NCBI GenBank assembly: GCA_964567685.1
Contig: CAZMNO010000031.1
Location: forward strand, 1 to 40,996
Origin: UBA5972 sp964567685
GTDB taxonomy: Bacteria > Pseudomonadota > Alphaproteobacteria > Rhodobacterales > Rhodobacteraceae
Reading direction: 5' to 3'
Length of the DNA: 40,996 bases
The notes beneath the pieces are model-generated. The model searched no databases. It saw nothing but the letters and a program-made list of their open reading frames with translations, and had not been told where the DNA came from. How positions within the stretch are numbered: position 1 is the first letter of the stretch; each line of letters begins with the position of its first letter. A program made the position numbers and the translations under genes. Below are positions 26,141-34,023 of the stretch, in pieces.

Positions 26141-27247
26141 CTAATCAGCCTCTATCTCTGCGGCACGGGCTTCGACTTCGGCCACGATGTGATCGATCAG
26201 CTTGTCGTTCTCAAGTTTGTGGTCCTGCCTGCCGGCCCGGTAAACCATCCCAGCCCCGGCGCCGCCGCCGGTAAACCCGATATCGGTCATCAAGGCTTCG
26301 CCAGGGCCATTAACCACGCAACCGATGATCGACAGGCTGATCGGGGTGTGGATATGAGCCAGCCGCTCTTCCAGCTCTTTCACGGTTTCGATCACGTCAA
26401 ACCCCTGCCGTGCGCAGGATGGGCAGGAGATGATGGAGACACCGCGATGACGCAGGCCCAGGGATTTCAGAATCTCAAAACCGGCTTTGACCTCCTCCAC
26501 CGGATCAGCAGACAGGCTGACCCTGATCGTATCGCCAATACCGGCCCAAAGCAGGCTGCCAAGCCCGATGGCCGATTTGACCGTGCCGGAAACCAGCCCC
26601 CCAGCCTCGGTAATGCCAAGGTGGATCGGGGCATCCGTTGCCTCGGCCAGCCCGTGATAGGCCGCCGCTGTCATGAACACGTCCGAAGCTTTGACGCTTA
26701 TCTTGAAATCAAAGAAATCATTGTCTTCAAGTATACGGATATGCTCAAGCCCGCTTTCGACCATCGCCTCGGGGCATGGCTCGCCATATTTTTCCAGCAG
26801 GTGTTTTTCCAGTGAACCGGCATTGACGCCAATGCGGATCGGGCAACCATGATCACGCGCAGCGGCAATGACCTCGCGCACCCTGTCAGCCGAACCGATA
26901 TTGCCAGGATTGATCCTCAGACAAGCCGCGCCTGCCTCAGCCGCTTCAATGGCGCGGCGATAGTGGAAATGGATATCGGCAACAATCGGCACCGGGCTTT
27001 CGCGCACTATCTGGCCCAAGGCATTGGTGGATGCTTCATCCGGGCAGGAGACGCGCACGATATCAGCCCCGGCTTCTGCGCTGGCGATGATCTGGGCAAT
27101 CGTGCCTTTCACGTCCGAGGTGATCGTGTTGGTCATCGTCTGAACGGATATCGGCGCATCACCACCGACAGCGACATCGCCGACCATGATCTGGCGCGAC
27201 TTGCGGCGCTCGATTGTGCGCCAGGGACGAAGGGGGTTATGGGACAT
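26141..27247 (-). CDS. ispG: 4-hydroxy-3-methylbut-2-enyl diphosphate synthase IspG
   Basis: A 368-residue IspG (GcpE), the penultimate enzyme of the MEP isoprenoid pathway, converting MEcPP to HMBPP with a [4Fe-4S] cluster. The cluster ligands are Cys275, Cys278 (SCPSCARQG) and Cys310 (IIGCVVNGPGE), with the fourth ligand Glu317. The N-terminal TIM barrel is complete. It lies 92 bp downstream of the rodZ-like gene, an order also found in E. coli (rodZ-ispG). Confidence 0.97.
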   Translation of the reverse strand: MSHNPLRPWRTIERRKSRQIMVGDVAVGGDAPISVQTMTNTITSDVKGTIAQIIASAEAGADIVRVSCPDEASTNALGQIVRESPVPIVADIHFHYRRAIEAAEAGAACLRINPGNIGSADRVREVIAAARDHGCPIRIGVNAGSLEKHLLEKYGEPCPEAMVESGLEHIRILEDNDFFDFKISVKASDVFMTAAAYHGLAEATDAPIHLGITEAGGLVSGTVKSAIGLGSLLWAGIGDTIRVSLSADPVEEVKAGFEILKSLGLRHRGVSIISCPSCARQGFDVIETVKELEERLAHIHTPISLSIIGCVVNGPGEALMTDIGFTGGGAGAGMVYRAGRQDHKLENDKLIDHIVAEVEARAAEIEAD

Positions 27248-27339
27248 CAGAAAAGAACACCCCGCTGGGTCAGGTTTCGAACAGAGGGAATAGCCGGGAA
27301 ATCCGGTGCTGGCAACGAAGCCGGTTCACTTCATCGGGA

Positions 27340-28458
27340 TTATTCTGAATTCAGGGTGATCACCCGCGGTGAATCAAGCGCCTTGAGGGCGTCGGCATCG
27401 CTGACTTCCGGATAGGCTTTGATGATATCCTCGGGCAGAAGCGCTACGTTTTTGACAACCGAGGTTCCGCTGCCAACAGGCCCATAAGGAAGCCCGTCAA
27501 GAGTTAGGTAGACGTCACCGGAATTCCCGGCACGCAAGACCGTGACACCGGCATTTGCCGGGAGCTGGAAACTTTCGCTGCCATCAAGAATTTTTTCAAA
27601 CAGGATATTGCCGTCAGCAGTCGAGACCCTGACCCAGGCCGGGCGGCGGGCAACGATGGCAATTTCAGGGGTGGTGCGTTCGGTGACGCGGGGGGTGTTT
27701 TCGGCCAGAAGTTCGGCGGTTTCACGCGCCGCAAGCCCACCGTTATTTTCGACCAGCGCCCCGACCTTGTCTGGATCAAGCGCAGCAATTGGCCCGTCGC
27801 GTGGTGTCATGACCGGGACATCAAGCTCTTTTGGGCGGTAAAGCTGATCAAGAGCGGCAGAGCGTTCGGCATCGGCGCTGATCGGCACGCCTGCCGGGGT
27901 TTCGCCTGACTGATCAACCGGCAGAAACTCGACCCGTTGGATATTCTGAAGCACCGACCAGGCACCATAACCGATGCCAAAGATCAGAACCACCAGAACG
28001 AATATCGAGCCAAGGGCTGAGGGGGAAAACTGGCTCAACACACCCTCACCGGCGGGCACGAACGGCGCGCGTGGCTGAGACAGGGGATCAGGGGCAGAAG
28101 ATTTGGTCGTGCTGACCGGGATCGGTGCCGGCTGCACGGGCTTGGCTTTGCGGCGGATGCCGGGATGGACGCCACCAAATCCGGATTCTGCACAGAAATG
28201 TGCGAACGTATCCTCGGGATCGAGATTAAGATAGCGCGCATAGGAGCGCACATATCCGGCAATGAAGCCCGGCGTCTGAAAGGCTGAAACATCGCAGTTT
28301 TCGATCGCTGCGATATAGGCAGCCTTGATCCTGAGATCGCGCTGAACATCAAGCAGGGATTTGCCGAGAGTGGCGCGCTCACCACGCATCAGATCGCCCA
28401 AACGGACCGGATAGGAGTCATACCCCCGCATTTCCGCGTTTTCAGCGATGTCGCTCAT
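27340..28458 (-). CDS. RodZ-like HTH membrane protein (DUF4115)
   Basis: A 372-residue bitopic membrane protein. It has a cytoplasmic HTH_25 domain at about 20-110 (GERATLGKSLLDVQRDLRIKAAYIAAIEN), a Pro-rich linker, one transmembrane helix at about 150-172 (SIFVLVVLIFGIGYGAW), and a periplasmic DUF4115 beta domain at about 270-345 (RPAWVRVSTADGNILFE). That is the plan of RodZ, which links MreB to the elongasome. The gene lies upstream of ispG, as rodZ does in E. coli. Sequence support for the RodZ role is architectural rather than specific. Confidence 0.83.
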   Translation of the reverse strand: MSDIAENAEMRGYDSYPVRLGDLMRGERATLGKSLLDVQRDLRIKAAYIAAIENCDVSAFQTPGFIAGYVRSYARYLNLDPEDTFAHFCAESGFGGVHPGIRRKAKPVQPAPIPVSTTKSSAPDPLSQPRAPFVPAGEGVLSQFSPSALGSIFVLVVLIFGIGYGAWSVLQNIQRVEFLPVDQSGETPAGVPISADAERSAALDQLYRPKELDVPVMTPRDGPIAALDPDKVGALVENNGGLAARETAELLAENTPRVTERTTPEIAIVARRPAWVRVSTADGNILFEKILDGSESFQLPANAGVTVLRAGNSGDVYLTLDGLPYGPVGSGTSVVKNVALLPEDIIKAYPEVSDADALKALDSPRVITLNSE

Positions 28459-28503
28459 CTAGGCTGCCCCAATTTGTGCACCCGGTAGCCCCCCCACCGA
28501 GCT

Positions 28504-28518
28504 CCGATTCGGAATCGG
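28504..28518. repeat. CCGATTC-G-GAATCGG dyad with two GANTC sites
   Basis: A perfect 7-bp inverted repeat with a 1-bp centre, 46 bp ahead of the rodZ-like ATG. It holds one GATTC and one GAATC, both CcrM methylation sites (GANTC). It could be an operator or a methylation-sensitive site in this promoter region. Confidence 0.4.
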
Positions 28519-28544
28519 AAGCTTTATGCAATTTTATGATAACA

Positions 28545-28561
28545 CAAGACCAGCGGTCTTG
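28545..28561 (-). terminator. Stem-loop after hemA
   Basis: CAAGACC-GCT-GGTCTTG on the minus strand, 15 bp past the hemA stop, followed by TGTTATC. It is a plausible but U-poor terminator separating hemA from the rodZ-like gene. Confidence 0.5.
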
Positions 28562-28576
28562 CACCGGTTGGGGTGA

Positions 28577-29800
28577 TCAGGCGCTCAGCTCGGCACGATT
28601 CAGCTCACATTGCTGCCAGAGCGCGTCCATCGCTTTCACCAGTTTGTCCAGAAGGTCTGGCGAGTGCACCGGTGACGGGGTGAAACGCAACCGCTCGGTA
28701 CCGCGCGGCACGGTGGGGAAATTGATCGGCTGAACATAGATTCCGTATTCTTCCAGCAGCATATCCGAAAGCATCTTGCACTTGACCGGATTGCCGACAT
28801 GCACCGGCACGATATGGCTGCCGTGATCCATCAACGGCAGGCCGAGGCCCTTGAGGCGCATTTTGAGGATCTTGGCGTTTGTCTGCTGCTGCTGGCGTAA
28901 TGTATCATCATTCTTGAGATGCCGGATCGAAGCGGTTGCGCCAGCTGCCACTGCGGGAGGAAGCGAAGTGGTGAAGATGAAGCCCGGCGCAAATGAGCGG
29001 ATCGCGTCGATCATTTTTGCCGAGGCAGCCACATAGCCGCCCATCACGCCGAACGCTTTGGCCAGGGTGCCGTTAATCAGGTCGATCCGGTCAGCAAGAC
29101 CATCGCGATCAGAAACCCCACCACCGCGCGGGCCGTACATGCCAACGGCATGGACCTCGTCGATATAGGTCAGCGCGCCAAATTCGTCTGCCAGATCACA
29201 GATCTCGCCGACGGGGCCAAAATCGCCGTCCATCGAATAAATCGATTCAAATGCGATCATTATCGGACGGCCTGGCTCTATCGCTTCCAGCAATTCGCGC
29301 AAATGCGCCACATCGTTGTGGCGGAATATATGGCGTTCGCAATTGCCGTGGCGAATGCCCTGAATCATCGACGCATGATTGAGTTCATCCGACAGGATGA
29401 CCATATTTGGGAAAAGACGCGGCAGAACTGACAGCGTCGCGTCATTGGCGATATAGGCCGACGTGAAAACCAGTGCCGCCTCTTTGCCATGCAGATCGGC
29501 AATTTCGGCCTCAAGTGCCTTGTGATAGACCGTGGTGCCGGAAATATTGCGAGTTCCGCCAGAACCGGCGCCGGTTGCGTCAAGTGCCGCATGCATCGCG
29601 CTAAGGACTTCGGGGTGTTGGCCCATACCCAGATAATCATTGCCGCACCAGACTGTGATTTCGCGGCTGGTCCCGTCAGGGGCATGCCAGGTTGCGCGCG
29701 GGAAATGATCCTTCTTACGTTCTATATTGATAAAGGTCCGATACCGTCCTTCATCGTGCAGCCCCTGAAGGGCCTGATCGAGTCGCGCTGTATAGTCCAT
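28577..29800 (-). CDS. hemA: 5-aminolevulinate synthase
   Basis: A 407-residue PLP enzyme condensing glycine with succinyl-CoA to 5-aminolevulinate, the first tetrapyrrole step of the C4 (Shemin) pathway typical of alphaproteobacteria. The PLP Lys248 (NGTLAK248AFG) is at the same position and in a protein of the same length as the Rhodobacter enzymes. YIDEVHAVGMYG and the glycine-rich SGGTRNISG loop are intact. It feeds haem and siroheme, the latter needed by the sulfite reductase 7 kb away. I looked for an FnrL site upstream and found none. The 137-bp AT-rich upstream gap separates it from the MarR gene. Confidence 0.97.
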   Translation of the reverse strand: MDYTARLDQALQGLHDEGRYRTFINIERKKDHFPRATWHAPDGTSREITVWCGNDYLGMGQHPEVLSAMHAALDATGAGSGGTRNISGTTVYHKALEAEIADLHGKEAALVFTSAYIANDATLSVLPRLFPNMVILSDELNHASMIQGIRHGNCERHIFRHNDVAHLRELLEAIEPGRPIMIAFESIYSMDGDFGPVGEICDLADEFGALTYIDEVHAVGMYGPRGGGVSDRDGLADRIDLINGTLAKAFGVMGGYVAASAKMIDAIRSFAPGFIFTTSLPPAVAAGATASIRHLKNDDTLRQQQQTNAKILKMRLKGLGLPLMDHGSHIVPVHVGNPVKCKMLSDMLLEEYGIYVQPINFPTVPRGTERLRFTPSPVHSPDLLDKLVKAMDALWQQCELNRAELSA

Positions 29801-29937
29801 TGGAATCCCCGTCTAGGTCATTGCCTTTTTAGCAAATTTACCCAAGTTACGCACATAACAAATCGCCGCAGTATTTCGATAAATTGGCGATATATTCAAA
29901 TATTGTTATTTATATTAACGCAGTCGGGGGGAGATTC

Positions 29938-30435
29938 CTAGTAAATATATCGAATCTGGTCGGTCCAGAAGCGTTCCAGCGTTTTCAGCGAGGCGTTCAG
30001 ATAGACCAGAGCACCCTGCTCCAGAATCACCTTTTCCTCCAGTCCGGCGGAGTGACGGGCAAATAATTCGGCAACAATCTTGCGAATTTGCCGGCCTTTT
30101 TCCGTCAGCTTCACGCGCACGGCGCGGCGGTCGATCTGGCAGCGCTGATGGTGCATATACCCCGCCTCGACCAGTTTCTTGAGATTATAGCTGACATTGG
30201 AACCCTGATAGTAGCCACGTGATTTCAACTCACCCGCAGTTACTTCATTTTCACCGATATTGAACAGCAACAGCGCCTGAACCGAGTTGATGTCGAGCAA
30301 CCCGAGCCTTTCGAACTCGTCTTTGATGACGTCAAGCAATAACCTGTGGAGCCGTTCGACCATACCAAGTGTTTCCATATAGTCGCCCAAATACCCTCTT
30401 TGCGGCATCGCCGCGTCTGCCTGGTGAACCGTCAT
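29938..30435 (-). CDS. MarR-family regulator, LdtR-like
   Basis: A 165-residue winged-helix regulator. The long conserved stretch around MVERLHRLLLDVIKDEF, DINSVQALLLFNIG, TAGELKSRGYYQGSNVSYN and the end DQIRYIY match, from memory, the alphaproteobacterial LdtR subgroup. In Candidatus Liberibacter LdtR controls an L,D-transpeptidase gene. The recognition helix lies in YYQGSNVSYNLKKLV. ATG 30435 follows GGAGAG; the TTG at 30450 is less likely. It lies upstream of hemA on the same strand, so control of hemA or cell-wall genes is possible but unproven. Confidence 0.83.
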   Translation of the reverse strand: MTVHQADAAMPQRGYLGDYMETLGMVERLHRLLLDVIKDEFERLGLLDINSVQALLLFNIGENEVTAGELKSRGYYQGSNVSYNLKKLVEAGYMHHQRCQIDRRAVRVKLTEKGRQIRKIVAELFARHSAGLEEKVILEQGALVYLNASLKTLERFWTDQIRYIY

Positions 30436-30551
30436 ACTTCTCTCCGCCAATCCAATTGCTGGGCAGAGAATTGCGGTAAAACCCCAAAAAGAGGTTAAGC
30501 GGGGCTGCGGAAAGGAAAAAAACTACGTGAAGGTGGCGAGGGGCCGTGCAT

Positions 30552-30579
30552 GTTTGGGTCACGTACCCGCTGCCCAAAC
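30552..30579 (-). other. Stem-loop in the long leader upstream of the MarR gene
   Basis: GTTTGGG (30552-30558) and CCCAAAC (30573-30579) form a perfect 7-bp stem. A competing inner pairing GGGT/ACCC (30556-30568) shares bases with it. The 259-bp gap 30436-30694 otherwise holds no ORF or RNA gene I can support. Confidence 0.3.
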
Positions 30580-30694
30580 TGCTGGCTCCTTCAGAATCGG
30601 TGCCAAACGCTCGTAATTGAACTAGTGTTGAAATTCGAACAAAGCACCTCGCGCGGAATTGAGGCCGAAGGCCGCCGATGTTAGGAGTCCCCCT

Positions 30695-30958
30695 TTATCC
30701 ACTGCTCATACCCGCTGAAATCAGCTCAATCAGCACAAGATACTCAGCCGGGGGAGTAATCTGACCGGAAAACCACTGATAGAGATCCTGATCGTTTTCA
30801 TTGAGAAGATTTTCATACAAATCCAGATCGGAAGCACGCAGCAAAGCAAGCCCGTCATCGGCAAAAGGGCCGAGAATCAGATCCATCTCGCGCGTCCCCC
30901 GCCGCCACGAGCGCATCCTGAGCCGTTTCAGCCGGTGTTCAGCGATCTCACTGTTCAT
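30695..30958 (-). CDS. sdhE: FAD assembly factor SdhE
   Basis: An 87-residue SdhE (DUF339), which promotes covalent flavinylation of succinate dehydrogenase SdhA. The signature R20-G-T-R-E24 is present, in MRSWRRGTREMDLILGPF. ATG 30958 overlaps the stop codon of the sugar kinase gene (ATGA, 30955-30958) and has GGAAGGA upstream, so translation is probably coupled. The family length (80-90) fits. It is the last gene of a three-gene minus-strand operon. Confidence 0.92.
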   Translation of the reverse strand: MNSEIAEHRLKRLRMRSWRRGTREMDLILGPFADDGLALLRASDLDLYENLLNENDQDLYQWFSGQITPPAEYLVLIELISAGMSSG

Positions 30959-31872
30959 GTCTTTCCTTCCCAAAGCCACGCCGCACCGCGCACGCCTGAA
31001 CTGTCGCCCCAGCGTGCGCGGGCGATGTTGATTTCCACCTTGTCCGCAGGTGCTGCAAAGATATGCGGTGTCAGCGCCCCTTTCAGATCTTCAACCAGTC
31101 CCGGTAGATTGGAAAGTCCACCACCGAGCACGATCATCTCAGGATCAATCACATTGACAATTCCAGCCAACGCCTGGGCGAGACGCGACAGATGGCGCGC
31201 CAGTGCCTCGCGCGCGAGTTCGTGACCTTTTTCAGCCAACGCAATGATGGATTTCACATCAGGAGCGGGTTCACCACCCGACCGGATATAATCGCGCACC
31301 AGTGCTGGCCCTGAAAGATAAGTCTCATTGCAGCCGTTTCTTCCGCAAAAACAAGGGGGTGCATTCGGATCTTCATGTGCCAAAGCGACATGCCCCCACT
31401 CACCCCCTAACGCGTGCGCGCCTTTAATTATCCGGCCTTCAACTACCAGACCACCGCCAATGCCGGTTCCCAGAATGGCAGCAAAGACCGGGGATTTGCC
31501 TTTGGCCACCCCATCTTTTGTTTCCGAAAGAGCCAGACAATTCGCGTCATTGGATATTCTGACCTCCCGGTTGAGCATTCCCATCAGATCTAAGGTCAGA
31601 TCCCGGCCATTGATCCAGGTCGAATTGGCATTGCGCACAAGCCCGGTCTGCGGTGATACCGAACCGGGGATGCCTACGCCAAGGCGTGTACATGTCGCAC
31701 CGGTTTCCTTTTCAAGACTGGCAACAAGATCCGCAATTGTTGTCAGCGTTGCCGGGTAATCATCCCTGATTGTCGGCACCCTGTAACGCAGCACTTCTTT
31801 ACCTTCAGGCAACAGGACCACGCCTTCGGTCTTGGTACCACCAAGATCAATCCCGAAAAGTGGCTCGGTCAT
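30955..31872 (-). CDS. ROK-family sugar kinase, fructokinase (Mak)-like
   Basis: A 305-residue ROK kinase. It has the N-terminal phosphate loop DLGGTKTEG, the catalytic Asp region ISNDANCLALSE, the ATP-site GTGIGGGL, and the ROK zinc motif CFCGRNGC. Similarity by eye to E. coli Mak is strong (IPGSVSPQTG, NANSTWINGRDL, HGDSSGVRGAAWLW-type ending), so fructose or a similar hexose is the likely substrate; NagK is the alternative. The start and stop each overlap a neighbour by 4 bp (HTH gene upstream, sdhE downstream), a tightly coupled operon. Confidence 0.86.
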   Translation of the reverse strand: MTEPLFGIDLGGTKTEGVVLLPEGKEVLRYRVPTIRDDYPATLTTIADLVASLEKETGATCTRLGVGIPGSVSPQTGLVRNANSTWINGRDLTLDLMGMLNREVRISNDANCLALSETKDGVAKGKSPVFAAILGTGIGGGLVVEGRIIKGAHALGGEWGHVALAHEDPNAPPCFCGRNGCNETYLSGPALVRDYIRSGGEPAPDVKSIIALAEKGHELAREALARHLSRLAQALAGIVNVIDPEMIVLGGGLSNLPGLVEDLKGALTPHIFAAPADKVEINIARARWGDSSGVRGAAWLWEGKT

Positions 31873-32273
31873 TTCTTCAGGGAGTGCGACAGTTTCTTTT
31901 CAAGGCTTTCCAGACGGGCTTCCAGGTTTTTATATTCACCGCGGATGGCGCGAAACTCGGCAATCAGATCGCTTGTATCATCGGTTGCCGCTGCGCCTTC
32001 CTCCCATGGGTCGCGCACGCCTTCACCTTCGCCGGTCAAGAGCCAGATGATTGAAACATTGAGAACACCTGCCAGCATCTGCAGCTTGTTGGCGCGGGGT
32101 TCGGACATGTCCTCTTCCCAGGCGCGCAGGGTTTTCAGCTTGATGCCCAGTTTGCGGCTCAGGTTTTCCTGCGTCAGCGAAGCCGCGCGTCGCGCGGCGG
32201 CCACCCGGTCGCCAAAAGTTGCCGCTTCTTCACTGAAATAACCAATGTCCTGATCATTGTCGGTCTGGCTCAT
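31869..32273 (-). CDS. XRE-type HTH regulator with C-terminal coiled coil
   Basis: A 134-residue protein with a Cro/CI-type helix-turn-helix at about 20-75 (FGDRVAAARRAASLTQENLSRKLG, KTLRAWEEDMSEPRA). A short linker follows, then a C-terminal heptad-rich coiled coil (LIAEFRAIRGEYKNLEARLESLEKKL), likely for dimerisation. ATG 32273 follows GGAAAG; a longer frame reaching 32399 overlaps the aminotransferase start and is rejected. It leads the operon with the sugar kinase and sdhE, and its divergent neighbour is the aminotransferase gene, so local regulation is likely. Confidence 0.8.
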   Translation of the reverse strand: MSQTDNDQDIGYFSEEAATFGDRVAAARRAASLTQENLSRKLGIKLKTLRAWEEDMSEPRANKLQMLAGVLNVSIIWLLTGEGEGVRDPWEEGAAATDDTSDLIAEFRAIRGEYKNLEARLESLEKKLSHSLKK

Positions 32274-32313
32274 AATCACTTTCCGGGGCAGATTTTCTGC
32301 CGCCAATCTCTGC

Positions 32314-32342
32314 TTGATCGTCATTTGCGCGCAACCTATGAC
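32314..32342 (+). promoter_or_regulatory. Candidate promoter of the aminotransferase gene
   Basis: TTGATC (32314-32319), 17-bp spacer, TATGAC (32337-32342). It lies in the 105-bp divergent gap between the HTH gene and the aminotransferase gene, and the start site would fall about 30 bp ahead of the ATG. Confidence 0.45.
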
Positions 32343-32378
32343 AAGAAGGCAGAACATGCAAACAAAGGGGCAAAGGCC

Positions 32379-33575
32379 ATGATTTCCGACCGTCTTCAAA
32401 GGGTTAAACCATCGCCGACCATCGCGATTTCAACCCTTGCTGCCGAATTGAAGGCTTCAGGGCGCGATGTGATCGGGCTCGCCGCCGGTGAGCCCGATTT
32501 TGACACGCCCGATAACATCAAGAACGCTGCGAAAGCAGCTATTGATGCAGGAAAAACCAAATACACGGCCCCTGATGGCATCCCGGAGTTGAAAGCGGCG
32601 ATTTGTGCCAAATTCAAGCGTGAAAACGGGTTGGACTACGCGCCATCTCAGGTTTCAGTCGGAACAGGTGGTAAACAGATTCTGTTCAACGCGCTGATGG
32701 CCACGCTCAATGAGGGCGATGAGGTGATCATTCCGGCGCCCTATTGGGTATCCTATCCCGATATGGTGCTGATTGCAGGCGGCACGCCGGTCATCGTCGA
32801 AACCCGGCTTGAAGACAGTTTCAAGATGACGCCCGAGGCCCTTGAGGCGGCGATCACGCCGCGGACCAAATGGCTGATCTTCAATTCACCGTCCAATCCC
32901 ACAGGTTCCGGGTATTCGGAAAGCGACCTCAAAGCGCTCACCGATGTGTTGCAGAGACACGATCATGTCCTTGTGATGACCGACGACATGTATGAACACC
33001 TGGCTTATGCACCCTTCAGGTTCTGTACACCTGCCGATGTTGAGCCCGGTCTTTATGACCGGACCCTGACGGTCAATGGCGTCTCCAAGGCTTATGCGAT
33101 GACCGGCTGGCGCATTGGCTATGCCGCCGGGCCTGAACCGCTGATAGCGGCCATGCGCAAGGTGCAGTCGCAATCCACGTCCAACCCCTGTTCGGTCTCG
33201 CAATGGGCGGCGGTTGAAGCGCTGAACGGGCCACAGGACTATATCGCCAAGAGCCGACCGGTTTTTGAAGCGCGCCGCGATATGGTTGTGGCGATGCTGA
33301 ACGAGGCCAAGGGCATCACCTGCCCGAAGCCGGAAGGGGCGTTTTACGTTTATCCGTCGATTGCCGGCTGTATCGGTAAAAAATCCCCCTCCGGCAAAGT
33401 TCTGAACAACGACGAGGACTTCGCGTCCGCACTCCTTCAGGAGACCGGCGTTGCCGTCGTCTTTGGGGCTGCATTTGGACTATCGCCAAACTTCCGGGTC
33501 AGTTATGCTACGTCGGACGAGGCGCTGAAAGAAGCCTGTACGCGAATTCAGGACTTCTGTGCTTCGCTTGCGTAA
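32379..33575 (+). CDS. Class I aspartate aminotransferase
   Basis: A 398-residue fold-type I PLP aminotransferase of the 1-beta (bacterial AspC/AAT) subgroup. The PLP Lys237 is in NGVSK237AYAMTGWRIGYAAG, the substrate-carboxylate contacts are in the N-terminal AAGEPDFDTP and GWRIG, and NSPSNPTG is intact. Members of this subgroup often also accept prephenate. ATG 32379 (MISDRLQRVKPS) follows AAAGG; the longer frame from 32325 extends into promoter sequence. A small unknown gene follows 19 bp later. Confidence 0.92.
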   Translation: MISDRLQRVKPSPTIAISTLAAELKASGRDVIGLAAGEPDFDTPDNIKNAAKAAIDAGKTKYTAPDGIPELKAAICAKFKRENGLDYAPSQVSVGTGGKQILFNALMATLNEGDEVIIPAPYWVSYPDMVLIAGGTPVIVETRLEDSFKMTPEALEAAITPRTKWLIFNSPSNPTGSGYSESDLKALTDVLQRHDHVLVMTDDMYEHLAYAPFRFCTPADVEPGLYDRTLTVNGVSKAYAMTGWRIGYAAGPEPLIAAMRKVQSQSTSNPCSVSQWAAVEALNGPQDYIAKSRPVFEARRDMVVAMLNEAKGITCPKPEGAFYVYPSIAGCIGKKSPSGKVLNNDEDFASALLQETGVAVVFGAAFGLSPNFRVSYATSDEALKEACTRIQDFCASLA

Positions 33576-33594
33576 TGGGTGTGATGGTGAGCTG

Positions 33595-33993
33595 ATGGCA
33601 GACGAGCAGAACCTCTATTTCAGAGTGCGCGAAAACGGCGCGACGGTCTTTCGGGTTGATACGGAAAACCGGCAAAGACGGCTTGAGATGGACCAGATTG
33701 CGGTCGTGAACACCAATAACGGCCAAATCAAGCACCACGGCGACGAACCTCCGACCGAGGAAGAGCAGGCCGAGATTGAGGCCTGGATCGAGGATCGCAA
33801 GACGGTTCTTGCAGAGCGCAGCATCGACGACATTCTGCGCGCGGTCGATTACCTTAATTTGACAACGCACTGGGCGCAGACCAAAGCCACCGATGCCGAT
33901 CTGGAAGCGTTTACCGATCAGTTGCTTATGGCGGTGCACGATCTGAGAATGGTACTGGTACGGAAAAAGTCGGATCGCTTGATGAAATCCTAG
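33595..33993 (+). CDS. Conserved hypothetical protein, probably Rhodobacterales-specific
   Basis: A 132-residue acidic cytosolic protein without signal peptide or membrane helix. The N-terminal half is beta-rich (YFRVRENGATVFRVD) and includes MDQIAVVNTNNGQIKHHG. The C-terminal half is helical and charged, ending KKSDRLMKS. I do not recognise a named family, but the sequence has the regular codon use of a real gene. ATG 33595 follows GGTGAG. It lies just after the aminotransferase gene on the same strand and is probably co-transcribed. Function unknown. Confidence 0.68.
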   Translation: MADEQNLYFRVRENGATVFRVDTENRQRRLEMDQIAVVNTNNGQIKHHGDEPPTEEEQAEIEAWIEDRKTVLAERSIDDILRAVDYLNLTTHWAQTKATDADLEAFTDQLLMAVHDLRMVLVRKKSDRLMKS

Positions 33994-34023
33994 CCAGATC
34001 AGGCAAAACAGCATTTCTTACTA

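Noticed and set aside
25967..26815. Long + strand reading frame of 282 codons
   Set aside because: It lies antisense to ispG and the DUF1499 gene, both well supported.
29801..29937. Looked for an FnrL site (TTGAT-N4-ATCAA) before hemA
   Set aside because: No acceptable match; only AT-rich sequence and a short ATATT-CA-AATAT dyad.
30619..30633. GAAC-N7-GAAA, a 7/8 match to a LexA box
   Set aside because: It is about 185 bp from the MarR start with no promoter near it, and single-mismatch sites are common by chance.
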